Assembly (NCBI RefSeq): GCF_001073085.1 | Contig: NZ_JVFV01000016.1 | Location: 21,776 to 85,775, forward strand | Direction of reading: 5' to 3' | DNA length: 64,000 bases | Origin: Streptococcus pseudopneumoniae | Lineage (GTDB): Bacteria > Bacillota > Bacilli > Lactobacillales > Streptococcaceae | In this document: piece after piece, positions 9,362 through 16,421 of the stretch | Layout: every line of letters starts with the position of its first letter | Position numbering within the stretch: position 1 is the first letter of the stretch | The notes under the pieces: model-generated | Database searches by the model: none | Seen by the model: the letters and a program-made list of their open reading frames with translations, nothing else | Told to the model about the DNA's origin: nothing | Position numbers and translations under genes: made by a program

Positions 9362-11245
9362 ATGACGAATACAGAAATTGCAAAAAAAGTCATCGAAGCC
9401 TTGGGCGGACGTGAGAATGTTAACAGTGTAGCCCACTGTGCGACTCGCCTTCGTGTTATGGTTAAAGATGAAGCGAAGATTAACAAAGATGCTATTGAGA
9501 ACTTGGAAAAAGTTCAAGGTGCTTTCTTTAACTCAGGTCAATACCAAATTATCTTTGGTACAGGTACAGTTAACAAGATGTACGATGAAGTCGTAGCTCT
9601 TGGCTTGCCAACATCATCTAAGGATGAGATGAAGGCAGAAGCTGCTAAACAAGGAAATTGGTTCCAACGTGCCATCCGTACTTTCGGTGACGTCTTCGTA
9701 CCAATCATTCCAGTTATCGTAGCAACTGGTCTCTTCATGGGTGTTCGTGGTCTCTTGAATGCTCTTGGAATGACACTTCCAGAAGATGTGACAACTTACA
9801 CTCAAATCTTGACTGACACTGCCTTTATTATCTTGCCAGGATTAGTTGTTTGGTCAACATTCCGCGTATTCGGTGGAAATCCAGCCGTTGGTATCGTTCT
9901 TGGTATGATGCTCGTATCTGGCTCACTTCCAAATGCCTGGGCTGTTGCATCTGGTGGTGAAGTAACTGCAATGCAGTTCTTCGGATTTATCCCAGTTGTA
10001 GGTTTGCAAGGTTCTGTTCTTCCAGCCTTCATTATCGGGGTTGTCGGAGCTAAATTTGAAAAAGCTGTTCGTAAAGTTGTTCCAGATGTTCTTGACCTCT
10101 TGGTAACACCATTCGTAACACTTTTGGTCATGTCAATTCTTGGTTTGTTTGTTATCGGACCAGTATTCCATGTTGTTGAAAGCTATATCCTTATTGGAAC
10201 AAAAGCTATTCTTAACTTGCCATTCGGACTTGGTGGTTTCTTAATCGGTGGAGTTCACCAATTGATCGTCGTATCAGGTGTTCACCACATCTTCAACTTG
10301 CTTGAAGTTCAATTACTTGCTGCTGACCATGCTAACCCATTCAACGCTATCATCACAGCTGCCATGACTGCTCAAGGTGCTGCGACAGTAGCCGTTGGTG
10401 TGAAAACTAAAAATCCTAAACTTAAAACACTTGCTTTCCCTGCTGCTCTTTCTGCCTTCCTTGGTATTACAGAGCCTGCTATCTTCGGGGTTAACTTGCG
10501 TTTCCGTAAACCATTCTTCCTTTCATTGATCGCTGGTGCTATCGGTGGTGGATTGGCATCTATCCTTGGTCTTGCTGGTACTGGTAATGGTATCACTATC
10601 ATCCCAGGTACAATGCTTTACATTGGTAACGGACAACTTGCACAATACCTTCTTATGGTAGCTGTATCATTTGCTCTTGGTTTTGCTCTTACTTACATGT
10701 TTGGTTATGAAGATGAAGCAGAAGTAGCTTCAGAAACTACAACTGAACGTTTGGCTGACGAAGCGGTAACTGGTACTATTGTTGCTCCTAGCGAAGGTGT
10801 CATCCAAACACCAATCGTTGGTGATGTTGTTGCACTTTCAGACGTTAATGACCCAGTTTTCTCAAGTGGAGCTATGGGACAAGGAATCGCTGTGAAACCT
10901 AGCCAAGATGTTGTCTATGCACCAGCTGATGCTGAAGTGACAATCGTCTTCCCAACAGGGCATGCTTATGGTTTGAAAACAGCAAACGGAGCTGAAATCT
11001 TGATTCACGTTGGTATCGACACTGTTTCAATGAACGGTGAAGGCTTCAACCATAAAGTTGCCCAAGGTGACAAGGTTAAAGCTGGAGATGTTCTTGGAAC
11101 ATTTGACTCAGCTAAGATTGCTGCTGCAGGCCTTGACAACACAACTATGGTTATCGTGACAAACACTGCAGACTTTACTTCAGTAAATCCAGTTGCTTCT
11201 GGATCAGTTGCTAAGGGGGATGCAGTCATTGAAGTTAAAGCTTAA
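9362..11245 (+). CDS. scrA: Sucrose PTS transporter, EIIBCA fusion
   Basis: This permease takes up sucrose and phosphorylates it to sucrose-6-phosphate using phosphate from HPr. Domain order is IIB (about 1-85, phospho-Cys26 in HCATRLR), membrane IIC (about 105-460, roughly ten segments, with GVHHIFN), and IIA at the C-terminus (about 480-627, phospho-His549 in ILIHVGIDTV). The 627-residue length is normal for the three-domain form. A TTG six bases upstream is in frame, but the ATG at 9362 fits the AAGGAG at 9347-9352. It faces scrB across the operator region; a BOX element follows its stop by a few bases. Confidence 0.96.
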   Translation: MTNTEIAKKVIEALGGRENVNSVAHCATRLRVMVKDEAKINKDAIENLEKVQGAFFNSGQYQIIFGTGTVNKMYDEVVALGLPTSSKDEMKAEAAKQGNWFQRAIRTFGDVFVPIIPVIVATGLFMGVRGLLNALGMTLPEDVTTYTQILTDTAFIILPGLVVWSTFRVFGGNPAVGIVLGMMLVSGSLPNAWAVASGGEVTAMQFFGFIPVVGLQGSVLPAFIIGVVGAKFEKAVRKVVPDVLDLLVTPFVTLLVMSILGLFVIGPVFHVVESYILIGTKAILNLPFGLGGFLIGGVHQLIVVSGVHHIFNLLEVQLLAADHANPFNAIITAAMTAQGAATVAVGVKTKNPKLKTLAFPAALSAFLGITEPAIFGVNLRFRKPFFLSLIAGAIGGGLASILGLAGTGNGITIIPGTMLYIGNGQLAQYLLMVAVSFALGFALTYMFGYEDEAEVASETTTERLADEAVTGTIVAPSEGVIQTPIVGDVVALSDVNDPVFSSGAMGQGIAVKPSQDVVYAPADAEVTIVFPTGHAYGLKTANGAEILIHVGIDTVSMNGEGFNHKVAQGDKVKAGDVLGTFDSAKIAAAGLDNTTMVIVTNTADFTSVNPVASGSVAKGDAVIEVKA

Positions 11246-11396
11246 TACTCTTCGAAAATCAAATTTAAACTGCGTCATACTCGCTTTGCCGTATGTATGT
11301 GTTACTGACTTCGTCAGTTCTATCTACAACCTCAAAGCTGTGCTTTGAGCAATCCGCAGCTCGATTCCTAGTTTGTTCTTTGATTTTCATTGAGTA
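11246..11396 (+). repeat. BOX element with boxA, boxB and boxC
   Basis: It begins TACTCTTCGAAAATC, contains a boxB-like TTACTGACTTCGTCAGTTCT and an inverted repeat around AGCTGTGCTTTGAG, and ends TTTTCATTGAGTA. The module order is A-B-C and the length 151 bases. It sits one base after the scrA stop and would be in the scrA transcript. The rest of the gap before scrK (11397-11552) holds a terminator and the scrK promoter. Confidence 0.85.
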
Positions 11397-11419
11397 CACT
11401 ACTTTCGATTTAATAGATC

Positions 11420-11453
11420 AAAAAACGAACAAATGTCATGTTTGTTCGTTTTT
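11420..11453 (+). terminator. Terminator after scrA
   Basis: AAAAACGAACAAA and TTTGTTCGTTTTT form a long perfect stem ending in T. It separates scrA from scrK. Confidence 0.9.
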
Positions 11454-11516
11454 GTTTAAATGGTAAAATTTACAGAGGAAAATCTAAAATATTGAGCAAT
11501 TTTCAGTCTGGAAATA

Positions 11517-11525
11517 TGCTATAAT
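11517..11525 (+). promoter_or_regulatory. Extended -10 promoter of scrK
   Basis: TGCTATAAT is a perfect extended -10 box 28 bases before the scrK ATG; no well-spaced -35 box is seen, as is common with extended -10 promoters in streptococci. Confidence 0.65.
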
Positions 11526-11552
11526 AAAGAAAATAAATACAAGAGGTTAATC

Positions 11553-12440
11553 ATGACAAAACTATACGGAAGTTTGGAAGCAGGCGGTACAAAATTTGTC
11601 TGTGCTGTCGGAGACGAAAATTATAACGTTGTAGAAAAGGTACAATTTCCTACAACAACACCTATTGAAACAATCGATAAAACCATTGAGTTCTTTTCAA
11701 AATTTGATAATCTTGCAGGACTTGCGATTGGATCATTTGGTCCAATTGATATCGACAAAAACTCAAAAACTTATGGTTTTATTACAACTACACCGAAACC
11801 TCACTGGGCCAATGTTGATTTGCTTGGTGCTCTTCGTCGCGCTCTAAACGTGCCAATGTACTTCACAACAGACGTAAACAGTTCTGCCTACGGTGAGGTA
11901 GTTGCTCGTAATAATGCTGGTGGCCGTATCGAAAACTTAGTTTACTATACAATCGGTACAGGTATCGGAGCTGGTGTTATCCAACGTGGTGAGTTTATCG
12001 GTGGTGTGGGACACCCTGAAATGGGTCATTATTATGTGGCTAGACACCCAATGGATATTGAAAAAGAATTCAACGGTGTTTGTCCTTTCCATAAGGGATG
12101 TCTGGAAGGCTATGCAGCTGGACCAAGTCTTGAAGCTCGTACAGGTGTTCGTGGGGAAAACATTGAACTCAACAACTCTGTCTGGGATGTTCAAGCCTAC
12201 TACATTGCTCAAGCTGCAGTGAATGCGACTGTAACTTTCCGTCCAGATGTCATCGTCTTTGGTGGTGGGGTAATGGCTCAACAACATATGCTTGACCGTG
12301 TACGTGAGAAATTCACATCCTTGCTCAACGGCTACCTACCAGTTCCAGATGTACGTGACTATATCGTGACTCCAGCTGTTGCTGGAAATGGTTCAGCTAC
12401 ACTAGGAAACTTCGTTCTTGCTAAGAGCGTTGCAAAATAA
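11553..12440 (+). CDS. scrK: Fructokinase (ROK family)
   Basis: This kinase phosphorylates the fructose released by ScrB to fructose-6-phosphate. The 295-residue ROK protein shows the N-terminal phosphate loop GSLEAGGTKF, the GTGIGAG motif and the zinc-binding segment GHPEMGHYYV followed by CPFHKGCLEGYAAGPS. It has its own extended -10 promoter after a terminator, so expression need not follow scrA. AAGAGG precedes the ATG at normal distance. Confidence 0.93.
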   Translation: MTKLYGSLEAGGTKFVCAVGDENYNVVEKVQFPTTTPIETIDKTIEFFSKFDNLAGLAIGSFGPIDIDKNSKTYGFITTTPKPHWANVDLLGALRRALNVPMYFTTDVNSSAYGEVVARNNAGGRIENLVYYTIGTGIGAGVIQRGEFIGGVGHPEMGHYYVARHPMDIEKEFNGVCPFHKGCLEGYAAGPSLEARTGVRGENIELNNSVWDVQAYYIAQAAVNATVTFRPDVIVFGGGVMAQQHMLDRVREKFTSLLNGYLPVPDVRDYIVTPAVAGNGSATLGNFVLAKSVAK

Positions 12441-12448
12441 GAATATAA

Positions 12449-12480
12449 AAAACTCCCAACTGAGAAAGTTGGGAGTTTTG
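12449..12480. terminator. Bidirectional terminator between scrK and mntE
   Basis: AAAACTCCCAACT and AGTTGGGAGTTTT form a near-perfect symmetrical stem with A-run and T-run on opposite sides, serving the converging genes. Confidence 0.9.
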
Positions 12481-12482
12481 CT

Positions 12483-13673
12483 TTAGTCTTTTTCTATTTT
12501 GGTTTCCTGATGGAAAATATTTTGCCAAGTTTCGTGGCGACGCCAGATGCTGGTATGAATGGTATCACCGACTTGGTAGCGGATGAGTTTAGTCTTTTGA
12601 CTGATAGAAGTTAAATGAAGCTCCTTGATAGCAGAGGTTAGTTCTTTTTCAGCCTTATAGGCTCCCTTGTCAAGTTCTTGTCCGTCCTGGCGGATATAAA
12701 CGAAGTCTTCTGCAAGTAATTCTTCCAGTTGATTTCCTTGGTCAATCAGTTGCTCTCTCATGAGCAATTTTTTATATACATTATCTAGGATTTCATCCTC
12801 AGGGATTGGTGCTGGTTCGATATGAATGTCTGTATCAAAGACACCAAATCGTTCTGATAACATGGATTCGACTTGGTCTGCAATTTCGTGACTTTCAAAA
12901 ACAGACAGGTCTGGGTTCATCTCAAGTGTGATATCCAGATAAATATTGCTTCCGTAGGTACGACCGCGTTGTGATTTAACCTTGCTAATCTTAGGAATTT
13001 CCATGATAGCTTTTTGATAATCTTCTAGCAAGTGTTCGTCAAAACCATCAGAAAGGCTGAAGGATGACTCGATAAAAATGTCATAAGCTGTTTTAAGGAT
13101 AAAGAAGGTAATGATAATCGCGACTAACTTATCCACGATTGGATAGTTGAAGCTGCTAGCCAGGATAGCAATAGAAGTTCCAAGAGATGTTACCGCATCT
13201 GATAAATTATCCTTAGCGGCTGCCTTGAGAGCCTTTGATTTAGCTTGCTTACTCAGATGGGTATTGTAGAGATAAACGGCGAACATGATGATAGCAGAGA
13301 TGACTCCCAGAGTCGCACCAAGTGGGTCAATGACCGTTTGTTCTCGGCTGAGTATTTTTTGGATGGTATCCCGTAGAACATCAAATCCAACGTAAAACAT
13401 GATGATGGAAGTGATGAGACTTGCCAAGTCCTCGATTTTCCAGTGACCGAAGCGATGATCTCTATCTGCCGGTTGGCGAGCCAAACGAATCCCGATGAGA
13501 AGGGCTACATTTCCAACGATATCTGAAACGTTGTTAAAACCATCCGCCACCAAACTGGACGAGTGAAGGAGGTGACCTGCTGCTAACTTAGCTGCTGACA
13601 AGAAAAGGTAGGTCAAGATGCTAATAATAGCACCACGCTCAGCTAATTTCAAATTTGAAACTGATTGGTTCAT
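12483..13673 (-). CDS. mntE: Cation diffusion facilitator, manganese efflux
   Basis: This CDF transporter of 396 residues is nearly collinear with pneumococcal MntE, which exports Mn2+ and protects against Mn toxicity. About six membrane segments are visible in residues 10-215. The metal-site motifs are DGFNNVSD (44-51) and DNLSDAVTS in the fifth segment; a cytoplasmic domain with conserved histidines (HEIADQVESM, DIHIEPAP) follows, and an extra C-terminal region about 290-396 ends in HETWQNIFHQE. In S. pneumoniae, as I remember it, mntE lies next to caxP; here two glycosyltransferase genes sit between them. Confidence 0.9.
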   Translation of the reverse strand: MNQSVSNLKLAERGAIISILTYLFLSAAKLAAGHLLHSSSLVADGFNNVSDIVGNVALLIGIRLARQPADRDHRFGHWKIEDLASLITSIIMFYVGFDVLRDTIQKILSREQTVIDPLGATLGVISAIIMFAVYLYNTHLSKQAKSKALKAAAKDNLSDAVTSLGTSIAILASSFNYPIVDKLVAIIITFFILKTAYDIFIESSFSLSDGFDEHLLEDYQKAIMEIPKISKVKSQRGRTYGSNIYLDITLEMNPDLSVFESHEIADQVESMLSERFGVFDTDIHIEPAPIPEDEILDNVYKKLLMREQLIDQGNQLEELLAEDFVYIRQDGQELDKGAYKAEKELTSAIKELHLTSISQKTKLIRYQVGDTIHTSIWRRHETWQNIFHQETKIEKD

Positions 13674-13831
13674 CTAACTCTCTTCCTAGAATTTTTATAT
13701 TCTATCATTATACTGGTTTTCCATAGAAAATTCAAATGGAGGGGTCGTTATAAAGGGGATACAAATCAGAAAATGCTTTTTTTTTTTAGGAAAAATGATA
13801 AAATTATATAGGATAAATATGGGAGAATAAA

Positions 13832-15262
13832 ATGAAAAAAAATAATTTACTTATTGGGTTTGCATCATTATTTTTTACTGTTTTAGTTTGGTTATCTATG
13901 GTTACAAGCGTGAAAAAAGGTATTCCCTTTTCTGATGCTAGTATTTTTGAATACTTTGGATATGCAATGAATCGCGGAGACCTTATGTATGCTAATTTAT
14001 TTGATCATAAAGGTCCCGTGATTTTTATCGTGAACTATCTAGGTTATTTTATTAGTGGTTCATTAGGCATAAAATTTCTGTATTTGTTTTGTACTTTTTT
14101 ATTTTTTGTAATTAGTTTTCTGACTTCTAAATTGTTTACAGGAAATAAACAATCGATATTAGTGTTATTCTTACTTTTTTTGGTATATGAACATTTTTTT
14201 GATGGTGGTTGGAGTTTAGAAGGGTATATTCTTCCTTTAATTTCATACTCTTTGTATGTGTTTTTAAAATTTTTCATTAAAAATAACATCAAAAATTATG
14301 AGATTATATTAGCTGGTTTATCTTTTGCAATTGTATTTTTTACGAAAGCAAATATGATTGGGATTTGGCTTATTTTTGGCCTTTATATAATTGTTCATTA
14401 TGTTACCTTGAAAAAATATAAAGAATTAATTGATACATTAATTAACTTTTTTACTGGAGTGTTAATTTTTACAATTCCTCTATTTCTTTATTTAATTTAT
14501 AAAGGTATTTTTGTTGATATGTTATATCAATCGATAGGGGTTAATTTTATATACACTACAGAATCTAATAATGGATCGATGAAAGAAATATTTAAATGGT
14601 ATTTATCTCAGTCTAATTCATTAAGTTTAAATTTAATAATTCTTTTATCATCTTTTCTATTATGGAACAAGTATAAATATAAATCGATTCTATACCATGT
14701 TGCTTTCTTGTTTTGTTTGACATTAGCACTTATTTCGAAACGTAGTTATGGACATTATATTCTTGTAATTATTCCATTCCTAGTACCGTATATTTCTTAT
14801 ATGTTTAATTTATTTAAAAATTTTACTGTAAAGAAATTTACATTATTATTATTAGGTTTATGTATAGTATATATAGCGAACATTAATTACGTAAGGGAAA
14901 ACATAAAAACAAGAGATAGAAATACATCTTATTTACAACAAAGTGTTGCAAGCTATATAAAAAGTAATTCTCAAGCGGAAGATAGAATTTATACTCATCG
15001 ACAAAATGGGACAATCTATTTATATAGCGAACGGTTATCTAGTACTAAATTTTTCTTTATTCCAGCAGTAACTAATGATCAAATATTAATCGAAGATTTC
15101 AAAAATTCTATTACTGAAAATCCTCCACTTTATATTGTATTTGATACTGAATGGGATTACGGAAAATTGACAGATTCTTTTATAAAAGAATATGTACGTA
15201 GTAATTATAAGTTAGAAAAACAGATTGAAACATCTATGATTTATAGAAGAATAGGAAGTTGA
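13832..15262 (+). CDS. GT-C type membrane glycosyltransferase candidate
   Basis: This 476-residue membrane protein has about ten or more hydrophobic segments, an early loop with SDASIFEYFGYAMNRGD and the motif LFDHKGPV, which recall ArnT/PMT-like GT-C enzymes that take sugar from polyprenyl phosphate on the outer face. A soluble C-terminal part (about 365-476) follows. The next gene encodes a GtrB-like transferase starting two bases later, and the pair would make and use a polyprenyl-linked sugar. Base composition is strikingly low: two 60-base rows (14101 and 14701) have 13 and 18 G or C. This suggests acquisition. The family call is moderately sure; sugar and acceptor are unknown. Confidence 0.7.
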   Translation: MKKNNLLIGFASLFFTVLVWLSMVTSVKKGIPFSDASIFEYFGYAMNRGDLMYANLFDHKGPVIFIVNYLGYFISGSLGIKFLYLFCTFLFFVISFLTSKLFTGNKQSILVLFLLFLVYEHFFDGGWSLEGYILPLISYSLYVFLKFFIKNNIKNYEIILAGLSFAIVFFTKANMIGIWLIFGLYIIVHYVTLKKYKELIDTLINFFTGVLIFTIPLFLYLIYKGIFVDMLYQSIGVNFIYTTESNNGSMKEIFKWYLSQSNSLSLNLIILLSSFLLWNKYKYKSILYHVAFLFCLTLALISKRSYGHYILVIIPFLVPYISYMFNLFKNFTVKKFTLLLLGLCIVYIANINYVRENIKTRDRNTSYLQQSVASYIKSNSQAEDRIYTHRQNGTIYLYSERLSSTKFFFIPAVTNDQILIEDFKNSITENPPLYIVFDTEWDYGKLTDSFIKEYVRSNYKLEKQIETSMIYRRIGS

Positions 15263-15263
15263 G

Positions 15264-16232
15264 ATGACTAGAAATAATCCGATTTTATATATCGTTATTC
15301 CGTGTTATAACGAAGAGCAAGTGTTGCCTCATACCAATCCGATGTTTGTTGGGAAAATTGAGGAATTGGTAAAAAATCAAGAGGTTCATCCAAATAGCAA
15401 GGTCATGTACGTAAATGATGGCAGTAAGGATAAAACTTGGGAACTTATCCAAGAATATGCTTCATCGAATCCATTTGTTGTAGGTATTTCTCAAAGTCGA
15501 AACCGTGGTCATCAAAGTAGTGTTCTTGCTGGGATGTACGAAGCTGCAGAATTTGCGGATATCGTGATTACGATTGATGCGGATGGTCAAGATGATATCA
15601 ACTGCATGGATCAAATGGTTGCAGAATATAAAGATGGTTCAGAAATTGTTTACGGCGTTCGGGATAATCGAGATACGGATTCAGCATTTAAGCGGATTAC
15701 CGCAGAAGGTTTTTATAAAGTGATGCAACTATTTGGAGCGGATGTTGTTTTTAATCATGCGGACTATCGTTTAGTCTCCAAACGATTTATTCATGAACTT
15801 GCTAAATTTAAAGAAGTAAACTTATTCCTTCGTGGAATTATGCCTCTTGTGGGATTTAAGTATTCGTTTGTGACTTATAAACGCCATGAGCGGATTGCTG
15901 GTGAGAGCCACTATCCACTTTCTAAAATGTTTGGCCTAGCAATGGACGGAATTACGAGCCTATCGATTAAACCCATACGCTTGATTACCAGCTTGGGTGT
16001 TATGACTTCACTCTTTAGTTTTTTGTTGATCATCTGGGTTTTGTGGAGTAAGTTTTCAGGAACGGTTGTAGCCGGTTGGGCTAGTACCTACGCCATTGTA
16101 AGTTTACTTGGCGGGGTTCAACTTATTAGTCTTGGTGTAATTGGTGAATATATTGGGAAAATCTATCTAGAAACGAAGCAACGTCCAAGATATATTATCA
16201 GTGATCGTACCTATGATGAGAGTGATGAGTAA
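15264..16232 (+). CDS. GtrB-like family 2 glycosyltransferase
   Basis: This 322-residue enzyme would transfer a sugar from a nucleotide donor to undecaprenyl phosphate on the cytoplasmic face. The GT-A domain shows IPCYNEEQVLP, YVNDGSKDKTW, SQSRNRGHQSSVLAGM, TIDADGQDD and the late GESHYPLSKM; two membrane segments at about 245-300 (MTSLFSFLLIIWVLW and VSLLGGVQLISLGVIGEYIG) match the GtrB/DPM1 layout. Shigella-type systems add a small flippase GtrA, which is absent here. The gene starts two bases after the upstream transferase. No terminator is visible between its stop and the caxP promoter 14 bases later. Confidence 0.88.
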   Translation: MTRNNPILYIVIPCYNEEQVLPHTNPMFVGKIEELVKNQEVHPNSKVMYVNDGSKDKTWELIQEYASSNPFVVGISQSRNRGHQSSVLAGMYEAAEFADIVITIDADGQDDINCMDQMVAEYKDGSEIVYGVRDNRDTDSAFKRITAEGFYKVMQLFGADVVFNHADYRLVSKRFIHELAKFKEVNLFLRGIMPLVGFKYSFVTYKRHERIAGESHYPLSKMFGLAMDGITSLSIKPIRLITSLGVMTSLFSFLLIIWVLWSKFSGTVVAGWASTYAIVSLLGGVQLISLGVIGEYIGKIYLETKQRPRYIISDRTYDESDE

Positions 16233-16246
16233 CCCCACCCCAGCAC

Positions 16247-16274
16247 TTGAAAACTTTTGAATTTCTGATATAAT
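16247..16274 (+). promoter_or_regulatory. caxP promoter
   Basis: TTGAAA (16247-16252) and a perfect TATAAT (16269-16274) are 16 bases apart; transcription should start near 16281, just before the riboswitch. Confidence 0.8.
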
Positions 16275-16277
16275 AGA

Positions 16278-16395
16278 ACTACTCAAGGGAGTAGCTGGCG
16301 GGAAACCGCGATAGTGTCGTCATTCCGAATTATTTCCGGCACTATATTAAACAGCGAGACTTGTTTTTTTAAAAAACAGGTCTCTTTTTTTGTAA
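16278..16395 (+). promoter_or_regulatory. yybP-ykoY manganese riboswitch with terminator
   Basis: The leader contains the two conserved halves of the yybP-ykoY aptamer: AAGGGAGTAGCTGGCGGG near 16284 and ACAGCGAGACTTG near 16351, joined by a variable stem. The second half shares bases with a strong terminator: GAGACTTGTTTTTT (16356 on) pairs with AAAAAACAGGTCTC, then a T-run at 16385. Mn2+ binding would hold GCGAGAC in the aptamer and prevent termination, switching on the exporter. A Mn-activated riboswitch before this ATPase is established in pneumococcus. Confidence 0.92.
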
Positions 16396-16421
16396 AAGAG
16401 ACCAAAAAGGAGGAGACTGTT

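Noticed and set aside
16314..16421. Extending caxP upstream to a GTG at 16314.
   Set aside because: The extra 36 codons lie in the yybP-ykoY aptamer and terminator; a TTG with a strong ribosome site follows at 16422.
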